Below are positions 52,100-60,846 of a stretch of 64,000 nucleotides of DNA, piece after piece. The stretch is from Crossiella equi (GTDB lineage: Bacteria > Actinomycetota > Actinomycetes > Mycobacteriales > Pseudonocardiaceae). Both the position numbers and the translations under genes were made by a program. Where the stretch lies: positions 8,417,786 to 8,481,785 of the forward strand of contig NZ_JAGIOO010000001.1 of the NCBI RefSeq assembly GCF_017876755.1, in the 5' to 3' direction. Each line of letters begins with the position of its first letter. The stretch's first letter is position 1. The notes under the pieces were generated by a model. It made no database searches. It saw nothing but the letters and a program-made list of their open reading frames with translations, and had not been told where the DNA came from.

Positions 52100-53197
52100 C
52101 TACCGGTCCGGGAAGGTCTCCTTCGTCGGCGAGTCACCCTTGGGCGCGCCCAGGTAGTGGGTGATCTGGTTGCGGAACCGCTCCACCTCGGCGCGGTCGC
52201 GCAGCCAGCGCGGGAACGCCGTCGGGTCGGTGTTGGGGTAGTCGAAGATCGTGCCCCAGCCGTTCTTGGCGCGGACGTCGTCGCGCACCGACCACTGGAT
52301 CAGCGAGTTGTCCTGGTACTCCTTGGAGGACAGCCAGCTCAGGTACAGCTTCGCGGTCTCGGGGTGCTTGGCCTGCTTGAGGATCGAGGCCGACTGCGCC
52401 CAGCTGAGGAACCGGTCCTGCTTGGGCACGCTGAAGGTCACGGTCGAGCCCGCGGGCTGGTTGAGCGCGCCGACCGCGGTGAACGTGGCCTGCCCGGCCC
52501 CGGCCGCGACCTGGTTGGCCGCGGGCCGGGTGCCGCGGATCCAGTTCGGGTTCTGCGCCCGCAGCGCGTCGAAGTAGCCCCAGCCGTACTTGGCCACGAG
52601 CTGCTGGAACTGCCAGAGCACCGCGTCGTCGTCGTTGGGGTAGGTCAGCACGAGCTTGTCCTTGAGCTCGGGCCGCAGGTAGTCGCGGGCCTCCACCGGC
52701 GGGTTCGGCAGGTCGGCGCGCACCACGTTGGCGAAGGCGAAGACGTTCATGCCGGTGATGTAGCCGTCGTCCTTGAACTGCGGGTAGATCCGGTCCCAGC
52801 CGACCGGCTTGTACCGCAGCAGCCTGCCCTCGCGCTTCCACCGCTCCAGGTCGTTGGACAGCTGGATGTGCGCGATGTCGGCCTTGAGGTCGCCGCGGGC
52901 CAGCTCGTTGTCGATGCGCGGCACCAGGTCCTTGCTCAGGTCGACCTTGATGTCGACCTTCAGGCCGGGGAAGCGGTTTCCGAACGCCGCCGCGACGGCG
53001 TCCTGGCCGCGCGGCACGTCACCACCCGCGTACACGGTGAGCGTGCCGCCCTCGCGCTTGGCGTTCTCGTACAGCGCGGCCAGCTGCGCGCTCTCCGGCG
53101 CGGCCGGGGGCGCGGCGGAGGCGAGCGGCGTGACCGCGGTGGTCAGGGCCGCGACGAGCACCGCGGTGCCCGCCCGGAACCGTTTCCTCGTGGACAC
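52100..53197 (-). CDS. ABC transporter solute-binding protein (Fe3+/putrescine-like class), orphan
   Basis: A 365-residue secreted binding protein with a Sec signal peptide (VLVAALTTAVTPLASA-A, about residue 29). The lobes read GGTLTVYAGGDVPRGQDAVAAAF, ADIAHIQLSNDLERWKREG and LVLTYPNDDDAVLWQFQQL, resembling AfuA/PotD-type proteins that bind ferric iron, phosphonates or small organic ions. There is no lipobox Cys. GTG 53197 follows GGGAG. No permease or ATPase is adjacent, so its partners lie elsewhere or it is a free scavenger. Confidence 0.85.
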   Translation of the reverse strand: MSTRKRFRAGTAVLVAALTTAVTPLASAAPPAAPESAQLAALYENAKREGGTLTVYAGGDVPRGQDAVAAAFGNRFPGLKVDIKVDLSKDLVPRIDNELARGDLKADIAHIQLSNDLERWKREGRLLRYKPVGWDRIYPQFKDDGYITGMNVFAFANVVRADLPNPPVEARDYLRPELKDKLVLTYPNDDDAVLWQFQQLVAKYGWGYFDALRAQNPNWIRGTRPAANQVAAGAGQATFTAVGALNQPAGSTVTFSVPKQDRFLSWAQSASILKQAKHPETAKLYLSWLSSKEYQDNSLIQWSVRDDVRAKNGWGTIFDYPNTDPTAFPRWLRDRAEVERFRNQITHYLGAPKGDSPTKETFPDR

Positions 53198-53304
53198 GGG
53201 CAACTCCCATCAGGTCTGGCGACGTGCTGTCTGGCACCAGCCTCGGTCAAGGGCCATTCGTGCGACGAGGTGCAATCACTCCCCGTGATGGTCAAAGCTG
53301 GACG

Positions 53305-54207
53305 CTACGCCAGGTGCTGGTCCCGGTGCTCCCGGTCGCGGAAGGCGCCCGGTGACACCCCGGTCTCCCGGGCGAAGAACTTGCCGAAGTTGGTGGGCTC
53401 GCTGAATCCCAGGCGGCGGCTGACCGCGGCCACCGGCAGGTCGCTGTGTGCCAGCAGGCGTTTGGCCTCCAGCGCCACCCGGCCGTCGATGAGGGCTTTG
53501 GCGGTCTGTCCGGTGGCGGCCAGGCAGGCGCGGTTGAGGCTGCGCAGCGAGTAGCCGATGCGGGTGGCGTAGTCGGAGGCGTTGCGCGTGCTCGCGAACG
53601 AGCGCTCCAGCTCCTCCTGGAACCGCTGGTAGGCGCCGTCGCCCGGTTCCGGCGGCAGTCCGGGCAGGCGGGCCAGGCGCAGCAGCAGCGCGCCCAGCAG
53701 GTGCCGGAGCAGCTCCTCGGAGGCCGGTTCCGGGTCCTCGCGCACCGCGCGCCGGTACTCGGTGTGCAGCTCGTGCATGGCCGCGGTCAGCCCCGGCCAC
53801 TCGGTGAGCGGGACGTTGCGCTCGGCGGGCCCGAACGGGCCGAGCAGGGCGCGCGCGTGGTCCAGCCGCGGCGGGAAGTCCGGGGTGAACAGCACCACGA
53901 ACGCCTCCAGCTCCTGCCCGGCCAGGGGCTGGGGCAGGCGCAGCACGCGGCTGGGCGCGACGTTGAGCAGCGTGCCGGGCGCGCAGGCGTGGTCGTCGAA
54001 ATCCACCATGGCCGCGCCGGTGCCCTCGGTGATGAGGAACAGCTGGTGGAAGTCCGTGCGGTGCACGGTGGCGATCGTGCGCTCGCGCAACCGCGTCAGC
54101 AGCTGGCTCAGCCGCAGCACCTCCACTCCGAGGTCGGGGCGGTCCGGGTTCTGGAACCCGAAGTGCGCGACCTGGGCGGGGGCGAAGGTGTGTCCTGTTT
54201 CGACCAT
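53305..54207 (-). CDS. AraC-family transcriptional regulator
   Basis: A 300-residue activator. The N-terminal cupin-like sensor (TDFHQLFLITEGTGAAMVDFDDHAC, about 50-75) is followed by a C-terminal double-HTH (YATRIGYSLRSLNRACLAATGQT, then VSRRLGFSEPTNFGKFFARETGVSPGAFR, about 225-290). ATG 54207 is the start. The open frame continues far upstream only as a shadow of the fucosidase. It diverges from the fucosidase gene with a symmetric site between, so it may activate that gene. This is inferred from position. Confidence 0.9.
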   Translation of the reverse strand: MVETGHTFAPAQVAHFGFQNPDRPDLGVEVLRLSQLLTRLRERTIATVHRTDFHQLFLITEGTGAAMVDFDDHACAPGTLLNVAPSRVLRLPQPLAGQELEAFVVLFTPDFPPRLDHARALLGPFGPAERNVPLTEWPGLTAAMHELHTEYRRAVREDPEPASEELLRHLLGALLLRLARLPGLPPEPGDGAYQRFQEELERSFASTRNASDYATRIGYSLRSLNRACLAATGQTAKALIDGRVALEAKRLLAHSDLPVAAVSRRLGFSEPTNFGKFFARETGVSPGAFRDREHRDQHLA

Positions 54208-54284
54208 GGTGGCGAGGAATCTACCCCGTCCCGCCCGGTTCCCCGGACGGCCCTTGCCGCTGTCCCGGCCCTCTGCGATAGTGC

Positions 54285-54299
54285 AGACATCCAATGTCT
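54285..54299. promoter_or_regulatory. Palindromic site between araC-type and fucosidase genes
   Basis: AGACAT-CCA-ATGTCT is a perfect 6-bp inverted repeat with a 3-base centre, 74 bases before the fucosidase start and 78 bases before the AraC start. It is a candidate operator. AraC proteins usually bind direct repeats, so another regulator is possible. Confidence 0.4.
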
Positions 54300-54372
54300 C
54301 GCCCGCCAGCAGTCCCTTTGTGTGCGCTGGTTGTGCAATCAGGCTGTTGAGATCGGATGTATGGGAGTCCGC

Positions 54373-56814
54373 ATGCTGAACAAGCCCGCCCTGCTCCTGC
54401 TTGCCCCGCTGCTGGCCCTCGGCCTGGCCGTGCCCGCCGGGGCGGCTTCCGTCCCCGCCGTCCGGGGCGTGCCCGGTGCGGTCGGGCTCAGCGCGGACCC
54501 GAAGCTCGCGGCCTGGCAGCGGCTCCAGTTCGGGCTGTTCATCCACTGGGGCGTGTACTCCGAGCTGGGTGGCGTGTGGCGTGGTGAGCCGGTCACGCGC
54601 GGCTACAGCGAGCAGATCCAGATGTGGGCGAACATCCCCGAGTCCGAGTACCGCGAGGTCGCCGCCCGGTTCCAGCCGGAGAGGTTCGACCCGGCGGGCA
54701 TCTGCGCCCTGGCCAAGCAGGCCGGGATGAAGTACGTGGTGATCACCAGCAAGCACCACGACGGCTTCGCCATGTTCGACACCGCCACCACCGGCTACGA
54801 CGTGGTGGACGCGACCCCGTACCGCCGCGACCCGCTCAAGCGGCTCTCCGCCGCCTGCCGCGAGCAGGGCCTGGGCTTCGGCGTGTACTTCTCCCTGGTC
54901 GACTGGCACCAGGGCCACGCCTTCGACGGCAACAACGAGAACCCGATCCCGGCGACCATGGAACCGGTGGTCGAGGCGCAGCTGCGCGAGCTGATGACCG
55001 GCTACGGGCCGATCAGCGAGGTCTGGTTCGACATGTCCACCCCGACCGCGCGGCAGAGCGGGCGCTTCGCCGGGATCGTGCGGGCCCACCAGCCCGGCGC
55101 GGTGGTCAACTCCCGGGTGTGGAACAACACTGGTGACTTCCGGACGTTGGGGGACAACGAGATCCCCGAGGTGCCCCTGGACGGCACCTGGCAGACCCCG
55201 GCCTCGGTCTACCACGAGACCTGGGGCTACCGCAGCTGGCAGAAGCGCGAGGACCTGCCCGGCAAGATCCGCGACCTGGTGGTGGGCCTGACCAGCGTGC
55301 GCGCCCGGGGTGGCAACTACCTGCTCAACATCGGCCCGCGCGGCGACGGTTCGGTGGTGGAGTTCGAGGCGGACGTGCTGCGCGGCATCGGTGCCTGGCA
55401 CCGGCGCCACCCGGGCGCGGTGCTCGGGGCCTCGGCCACGCGCTTCGGCGGCCAGCCCTGGGGCGAGGTCACGGTCAACGGCCGCGACCTGTTCCTGCAT
55501 GTCACCCACTGGCCGACCAGCGGCGAGCTGCGCCTGCCCGGCCTGGCCACCCGGGTGCGCTCGGTCGCCGAGGACGGCGGCGGCGCGCTGCGCTTCCGGC
55601 AGGACGGCGATGACCTGGTGGTCAACCTGCCCGCGACGCCGAAGGACACCGTGCTGCCGGTGCTGCGGGCGGAGCTGGCGGGGGAACTGCGGATCCTCCC
55701 GCGCGGCACCGTGCGCGGTGAGGTCATGGTGTTGGCGGACAACAACTTCGAGCGCGGTCACAGCTACGCCGACGCGGGCGGCTACTCCACCACGCGCCGC
55801 ACGACCGTGCGCCAGACCGCGTACGCGGCCAGCGACCGCGGCGGCCCGGTGGCGCTGACCCTGCGCGGTACCGCCGAACCCGCGACGCGCTACCGCGTCC
55901 AGGTCGGCGACCGCTCGCGCGTGGTCACCGGCGCGGAGCTGACCACCGCCTCGCTGGGCCCGTTCCCGTTGCGCCGCAACGAGGTCACCGAGGTGACGAT
56001 CACCAGGGCCGAGCCCGCGCACCAGGGCCAGGAGCTGGGCGCGGCGCTGTCCGGTGTCCTGGCCCCGGCCGACCGCGTGCTGGCCTGGGCGCAGCCCCCG
56101 GCGCGGCTGGAGTCCGGCCGCACGACCGAGGTGCCGGTGCACGTGACCAACCTGCGCGGACGGCCGGTCAGCGGCGCGGTGGAGCTGCGCCTGCCGCCGG
56201 GCTGGCCGAGCACCCCGCCGGTCCGCTTCACCGACCTGGCGCCAGGTCAGACCACGACGGTGGGCGTCCCGGTGACCCCGGCCGCGAACGGCGAACACCG
56301 CCTGCTGCCCGCGCTGTCCGGCCTCGCCCGGGACCTCGCGGTGCCCAGCGCGGTGCGCGTGGTCTCCCCGAACCAGGCGGTGGGCAAAGCGGCCACCCAG
56401 GTCAGCACGGCCTGGGGCGGCGTGCCCGAACGCGCGGTGGACGGCAACACCGCGGGCGACTACCTGCGCGACAGCTCCGCCTCGCACACCGCCGAACCCG
56501 CCCGGGAAGCCTGGTGGCAGGTCGACCTGGGCCGCCCGGTCGCCGTCGACGAGATCGAGGTCTGGAACCGCACCGACTGCTGCCAGCAACGCCTGTCCGA
56601 CTACTGGGTCCTCGTCTCCGACCACGCCATCACCGCCGACTCGCTCGCCGAGGCTCTGGCCACGCCCGGCGTGCACGCGGTGCACCGCCCGGACGCGGCC
56701 GCCCGCCCCACCTCGGTCGAGCTGACCGGGGTGACGGGCAGGCACGTCCGGGTGCAGTTGGCCTCGGCGACCGATCCGCTGACCCTGGCCGAGGTCGTGG
56801 TCCGGGGCCGCTAA
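54373..56814 (+). CDS. Secreted GH29 alpha-L-fucosidase with C-terminal discoidin (CBM32-like) domain
   Basis: An 813-residue secreted glycosidase. Signal peptide (LLLLAPLLALGLAVPAGA-A) about 1-24. GH29 barrel about 35-345: FGLFIHWGVYSELGG, VVITSKHHDGFAMFDT and SEVWFDMSTP with nucleophile Asp220. A beta-sandwich follows, then an NPCBM/alpha-galactosidase-type linker (PPARLESGRTTEVPVHVTNL). A discoidin-like domain lies at about 675-813 (AVGKAATQVSTAWGG, WWQVDLGRPVAVDEIEVWNRTDCC). It should release L-fucose from glycans outside the cell. I choose ATG 54373 because GGGAG lies 5 bases upstream; ATG 54361 is also in frame. Confidence 0.92.
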   Translation: MLNKPALLLLAPLLALGLAVPAGAASVPAVRGVPGAVGLSADPKLAAWQRLQFGLFIHWGVYSELGGVWRGEPVTRGYSEQIQMWANIPESEYREVAARFQPERFDPAGICALAKQAGMKYVVITSKHHDGFAMFDTATTGYDVVDATPYRRDPLKRLSAACREQGLGFGVYFSLVDWHQGHAFDGNNENPIPATMEPVVEAQLRELMTGYGPISEVWFDMSTPTARQSGRFAGIVRAHQPGAVVNSRVWNNTGDFRTLGDNEIPEVPLDGTWQTPASVYHETWGYRSWQKREDLPGKIRDLVVGLTSVRARGGNYLLNIGPRGDGSVVEFEADVLRGIGAWHRRHPGAVLGASATRFGGQPWGEVTVNGRDLFLHVTHWPTSGELRLPGLATRVRSVAEDGGGALRFRQDGDDLVVNLPATPKDTVLPVLRAELAGELRILPRGTVRGEVMVLADNNFERGHSYADAGGYSTTRRTTVRQTAYAASDRGGPVALTLRGTAEPATRYRVQVGDRSRVVTGAELTTASLGPFPLRRNEVTEVTITRAEPAHQGQELGAALSGVLAPADRVLAWAQPPARLESGRTTEVPVHVTNLRGRPVSGAVELRLPPGWPSTPPVRFTDLAPGQTTTVGVPVTPAANGEHRLLPALSGLARDLAVPSAVRVVSPNQAVGKAATQVSTAWGGVPERAVDGNTAGDYLRDSSASHTAEPAREAWWQVDLGRPVAVDEIEVWNRTDCCQQRLSDYWVLVSDHAITADSLAEALATPGVHAVHRPDAAARPTSVELTGVTGRHVRVQLASATDPLTLAEVVVRGR

Positions 56815-57558
56815 AGGGTTTTCGCTGTCGGTGTTCCCTGTCGGGCGGCCGCTCCCGGACGGCTGGCTTCCGAACGGCCTTCCCAGGTGCACTTGAGGGT
56901 TCGTGCGGCCTGACCGGTAAACCCGACTGCTCGTGCGGCCTGACCAGGCAACCCCACTGCTCGTGCGGCCTGACTAGGCGTGTTGGCCGGGCCGGTACCT
57001 CGTGTTGGCACGGAGGGGATGGCCTTTCCCCGAGGCCGTAGGCCGCAGGGGTGGCCCTGCCTGGAGGGCCAACACGAGGTACCGGACCGGCCAACACGCC
57101 CGGCTGGTGGGCGAGACGGCGCAGCCGTGAGCCCGGGGTAACGCCTCCCGGGGTGTAGGACTGATGGGTTGCTCCGGGCTTACGGCTTCGCCGTTTCGCC
57201 CCCGGGCCGGGCGTGTTGGCCGTGTGGGTACCTCGTGTTGGCCCTGCGTGGAGGCCGCCCCTGCGGCCCTTCGGGCCTGGGGGAACCGGCCGTCCTCTCC
57301 GTGCCAACACGAGGTACCCACACGGCCAACACGCCTAGTCAGGCCGTACGAGGCGTGGGGTTTTTGGTTTGGCCGTACGAGGCGTGGGGTTTCTGGTCTG
57401 GTCGCACGAGTCGTGGGGTTTTCTGGTCAGGCTGCGCGAACCCTGAGGGCTACCGGGGCAGGCCGTACGAACCGTCAGGCTGGGAGGGCCGTCCGAGCGG
57501 TTCGTGCCCGGGGTAACGCCGTCCGGAGGGCTCAACACCCACGGCGAAAACCCTCTAG
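56811..57558. repeat. 748-bp nested imperfect palindrome with terminal inverted repeats
   Basis: The whole space between two convergent genes is one inverted duplication. Ends 56811-56835 and 57534-57558 match in 22 of 25 bases as inverted repeats (AGGGTTTTCGC core) and contain both genes' stop codons. Inside are three TCGTGCGGCC units at exact 30-bp period (56901, 56931, 56961). Opposite them are five reverse units GGCCGTACGA-like at 57342, 57371, 57400, 57430 and 57461. Two hairpins with 33-bp arms follow: 56977-57009/57068-57100 (32/33) and 57210-57242/57303-57335 (33/33). Arms share GGCGTGTTGGCC and GGTACCTCGTGTTGGC. The loops are reverse-complement relatives. An inner repeat pairs 57109-57136 with 57174-57201. 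No gene is credible inside. Confidence 0.9.
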
Positions 57559-60011
57559 CCCTCCGCCATGCCCGCGGTCAGCGAGCCCCGGCCCGCCTGC
57601 CGGGCCGGGACCACCGCGGCCAGGACGGCGGCCAGCAGCGCGGCGCCCACCACGACCGCCAGCCGGGCCCACGGCACCTCGAACAGCACCGGTTCGGCCT
57701 CCGTCGAGGCCACCCGGGCCAGCAGCCAGGCAGAGCCGGTGCCCAGCAGCAGTCCGCACCCGGCACCGAACAGGGCCACGAACACTGACTCCGCGGTGAG
57801 CGTGGCGCTGAGCCCGCCCCGGGTGAGTCCGAGCGCGCGCAGCAGCGCCGACTCGCGGGCGCGCTCCAGCACGGACAGCGTGAGCGTGTTGGCGATCCCG
57901 GCGAAGGCGATGAGCACCGCCAGCGCGGTCAGGCCCCAGAGCAGGTCCAGGGTGCGCCGGAACGGCTGCGCCTGTTCGTCCTTCAGCTCGGCCACGCTGG
58001 TCAGCTTCGCCAGGGGGAACCCGGCCAGTGCCCGGTCCAGGGCGGTGCGCGCGTCGGGCGGTGCCTGGAGCAGCAGGCTGGAGTCGTAGCCCTCCTGGCC
58101 CCGGGTGTCCACGAGCGGGCGCTGGTCGAGCGCGACCACGCCCATGGCCAGCGACACGCCCTTGGCCCGCACGCCCTCGTACACCGCGACCACGCGCACC
58201 CGTCCGGCCTGGGCGCCCACGGTGAGGCCGGTCTGCTCGGCGAGCTGCCGGTCGATGGCGACCTCGCCGGGGCCCAGCCGGTCGAGCTTCCCGGCGAGCA
58301 CCACCGGCCGCAGCAGGTCCCCGACCGCGTCCCCGGGCACCGCGGTCATGGACCAGGCCCCGAACCGGCCGAGCTCGCCGTTGAACGTCTCGCGCGGTGC
58401 GACCCGCACCCCGGGCACCGCGGCCAGCGCCTGCCGGACCCCGGCGGGCAGGGGGGTGCCGGAGACCGCCGAGGTCACGGTGAACTGGCCCCGGAACTGC
58501 TCGTCCAGCCCGCGCCCCTGCCCGGACTCCACCCCGGCGGCCACCGTGGTCACCAGCGAGACCACGGCCAGCCCGATGGTCAGCGCGGCGGCACTGGCGG
58601 CGGCGCGGCGCGGGTTGTGCCCGGCGTTGAGGGCGGCCAGCCGCGCGGGCTGTCCGACCAGGCGCGCGCCGACCGCCCCGAGCACCCGCACCACGGGGCC
58701 CACCACGAGCGGTCCGAGCACCAGCACGGCCCCGAGCCCCGCGACCATGGCCGCCACCGCGAACCCGGCGCCCTGCTCCGGGCCCTCCGCCGTCACCGCC
58801 ACGACCGCGCACAGCACCGCCGCGCAGGCCAGTGCCCCGGTGGCGAGCAGCCGCCAGGTCCGGCGGCCCCGCACCCGGTCGGTCGCCCCGCCGGACTCGC
58901 GCAGCGCGGCGACCGGCGCGACCCGGGTCGCCGCCCGCGCGGGCAGCACCGCCGCCAGGACGGTGACGACTAGTCCCACGCCCACCGAGAGCAGCACCGT
59001 GCGCACGGAGAACGGCAGGTGGACCTGGTCCTGGAAGTCCCCGACGAGCACCTGCGCGAGCCAGGCCAGCCCGTACCCGCTGAACACCCCGACCCCCGAG
59101 GCGACCGCGCCCACGACGGCCGCCTCGGTGAGCACCCCGGCGAACACCTGCCACCGCTCGGCCCCGACGCACCGCAGCAGCGCCAGCTCCCGGGTGCGCT
59201 GGGCGACGAGGATGGTGAAGGAGTTCCCGATGACCATGGTGGCCACCACCATGGCCAGCGCGGCGAACGCGGTGAAGAACCCGGTCAGGCCACCGGTGCC
59301 GGGCGGTGTCTCCCGCAGCAGCTGCGCGGAGTAGGCCTGCCCGGTCACCACGTCCAGCCCGCGCCCGACCTTGCGCACCTCCTCGGCCAGCCGCGAGGCC
59401 GACACCCCGTCCCGCGCGTGCACGACCAGCTGCCCCACCTTCGCGGTCAGCCGCCGCTGCGCCTCCACCGGCAGCAGCAGCCGGGCGTTCCCGAGCCCGG
59501 AGTCGCTGTCCCGGCTGAACAACCCGACCAGGGTGAACTCGACCTCCCGGCCCTGCTCGTCGAGCACCCGCAGCACGTCCCCGACCCGCCGCCCGACCGC
59601 CGCGGTGGCCATGGCCTCCCGGTCCCCGGTGGCCCACCGCCCGGCCACCAGCTCGGCCTGCCGCAACCGCTCGTCGGCGGCCAGGGTCTGCGCCGCCTCC
59701 TCCCGGGGCCGCCCGGCCGCGTCGAGCAGGGGAGCGCTGATCGTGTTCCGCCCCTCGGCCACGGCCACCCCGGGCACCTGCCGGACCTTGGCCAGCAGCG
59801 CCTCGTCCACCTGGGCCGTGCCGCGCCCGGGCCGCACGAGCACGTCCACGCCGCGCAGCTCGTCGGCCACGGCCTCCCGCAGCCCCACCCGCACCGCATC
59901 GGCGAGCACCAGCGCACCGGCCACGAACGCCACCCCCAGGACGATCGCCACCGAGGACAACACCAGCCGCATCGGCCGGGCCCGCAACCCGGCCAGCACG
60001 GTCCGCACCAT
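57555..60011 (-). CDS. MacB/FtsX-type ABC transporter permease
   Basis: An 818-residue permease from ATG 60011. There are two FtsX-type halves. A first helix (VLSSVAIVLGVAFVAGALVLADAV) and extracytoplasmic domain lead to a three-helix core (VVATMVIGNSFTILVAQRTRELALLRCVGA). A long central linker with helices (LCAVVAVTAE, AGLGAVLVLGPLVVGPVV) precedes a second core (ALAVLIAFAGIANTLTLSVLERARESALLRALG). Such permeases act mechanically on substrates at the outer face, exporting lipids, peptides or antibiotics. The gene overlaps the ATPase gene upstream and ends inside the large palindrome's right terminus. The two-component genes nearby probably control it. Confidence 0.92.
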   Translation of the reverse strand: MVRTVLAGLRARPMRLVLSSVAIVLGVAFVAGALVLADAVRVGLREAVADELRGVDVLVRPGRGTAQVDEALLAKVRQVPGVAVAEGRNTISAPLLDAAGRPREEAAQTLAADERLRQAELVAGRWATGDREAMATAAVGRRVGDVLRVLDEQGREVEFTLVGLFSRDSDSGLGNARLLLPVEAQRRLTAKVGQLVVHARDGVSASRLAEEVRKVGRGLDVVTGQAYSAQLLRETPPGTGGLTGFFTAFAALAMVVATMVIGNSFTILVAQRTRELALLRCVGAERWQVFAGVLTEAAVVGAVASGVGVFSGYGLAWLAQVLVGDFQDQVHLPFSVRTVLLSVGVGLVVTVLAAVLPARAATRVAPVAALRESGGATDRVRGRRTWRLLATGALACAAVLCAVVAVTAEGPEQGAGFAVAAMVAGLGAVLVLGPLVVGPVVRVLGAVGARLVGQPARLAALNAGHNPRRAAASAAALTIGLAVVSLVTTVAAGVESGQGRGLDEQFRGQFTVTSAVSGTPLPAGVRQALAAVPGVRVAPRETFNGELGRFGAWSMTAVPGDAVGDLLRPVVLAGKLDRLGPGEVAIDRQLAEQTGLTVGAQAGRVRVVAVYEGVRAKGVSLAMGVVALDQRPLVDTRGQEGYDSSLLLQAPPDARTALDRALAGFPLAKLTSVAELKDEQAQPFRRTLDLLWGLTALAVLIAFAGIANTLTLSVLERARESALLRALGLTRGGLSATLTAESVFVALFGAGCGLLLGTGSAWLLARVASTEAEPVLFEVPWARLAVVVGAALLAAVLAAVVPARQAGRGSLTAGMAEG

Positions 60012-60754
60012 CACGCCCCCAACCTCGTCATGGCCGCCAGCACGTCATCGGCCGACGGCCGCGGCAGGTGCGCGGCGATCCGCCCGTCCGCCAGCAACAC
60101 CCCGTGGTCGGCGTAGGAGGCCGCCACCGGGTCGTGGGTCACCATCACCACGGTCTGCCCGAGCTCCCGCACCGACATCCGCAGGAACCCCAGCAGCTCC
60201 TGGCCCGAGCGCGAGTCCAGGCTGCCGGTCGGTTCGTCGGCGAAGACCACGTCCGGCCGTCCGACCAGGGCCCGGGCACAGGCCACGCGCTGTTGCTGGC
60301 CGCCGGAGAGCTCACTCGGGCGGTGGCGCAGCCGGGGCCCCAGGCCCAGGGCTTCCACGACCGTGCGGTACCAGGCCTGGTCCGGGGTGCGTCCGGCCAG
60401 GCGCAGGCCCAGCAGGATGTTCTCCTCCGCCGACATCGTCGGCAGCAGGTTGAACTGCTGGAAGACGAAGCCGACCCGGTCCCGGCGCAGCCTGCTCAGC
60501 TCCGCGTCGGTCAGGCCGGTCAGCTCGGTCTGTCCAATGCGGACACTGCCCGCGTCCACCACGTCCAGGCCCGCCAGGCAGTGCATCAGCGTGGACTTGC
60601 CCGAACCGGACGGTCCGAGCACAGCGGTCAGGCGGCGGGCGCTGAACCCGACCGACACGTGGTCCAGGGCCCGCACGGCGGTGTCGCCGCGGCCGTGCAC
60701 CTTCAGCACGCCCACCGCGTGCACGGCGGGATGGGGGTCGTCCACTGTCTGCAT
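60011..60754 (-). CDS. ABC transporter ATPase (LolD/MacB type)
   Basis: A 247-residue ATPase with Walker A GPSGSGKST, Q-loop FVFQQFNLLP, signature LSGGQQQRVACARAL, Walker B VVFADEPTGSLDS and switch His in VMVTHDPVAAS. This is the class that drives FtsX-type permeases, and the permease gene follows with overlapping stop and start. ATG 60754 diverges from the response regulator at 60847, so sensing and export are probably linked, as in antimicrobial-peptide detoxification modules. Confidence 0.94.
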   Translation of the reverse strand: MQTVDDPHPAVHAVGVLKVHGRGDTAVRALDHVSVGFSARRLTAVLGPSGSGKSTLMHCLAGLDVVDAGSVRIGQTELTGLTDAELSRLRRDRVGFVFQQFNLLPTMSAEENILLGLRLAGRTPDQAWYRTVVEALGLGPRLRHRPSELSGGQQQRVACARALVGRPDVVFADEPTGSLDSRSGQELLGFLRMSVRELGQTVVMVTHDPVAASYADHGVLLADGRIAAHLPRPSADDVLAAMTRLGA

Positions 60755-60788
60755 GCGGCGAGCATGGCCGGAGGCACCTGAGCCGTTG

Positions 60789-60814
60789 CTGAACGAAGCT
60801 GAAGATCCGTTCAG
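60789..60814. promoter_or_regulatory. Inverted CTGAACG/CGTTCAG between ABC exporter and two-component system
   Basis: CTGAACG (60789-60795) and CGTTCAG (60808-60814) are perfect 7-bp inverted copies with 12 bases between. CTGAA also recurs at 60799-60803, giving a direct repeat with roughly 10-bp step. It lies in the 92-base divergent promoter region and is a candidate binding site for the response regulator. Confidence 0.4.
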
Positions 60815-60846
60815 GGTGGCCGCCCGGGATCTGGGAGGATCCGGGG

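Noticed and set aside
54208-56892. Upstream extension of the AraC gene to give a 1195-residue protein
   Set aside because: Only the first 300 codons downstream of ATG 54207 match AraC. The extension is antisense to the GH29 fucosidase.
56901-57470. 30-bp repeats considered as a CRISPR array
   Set aside because: The conserved core is only about 10-15 bp, copies diverge, orientation reverses across the element, spacers are not unique, and no cas gene is present.
56630-57538. Repeat-peptide ORFs (LVRPHEQ-type words) inside the palindrome as a repeat protein or RiPP precursor
   Set aside because: The same words appear on both strands because the DNA is an inverted repeat. No ribosome-binding sites or coding bias.
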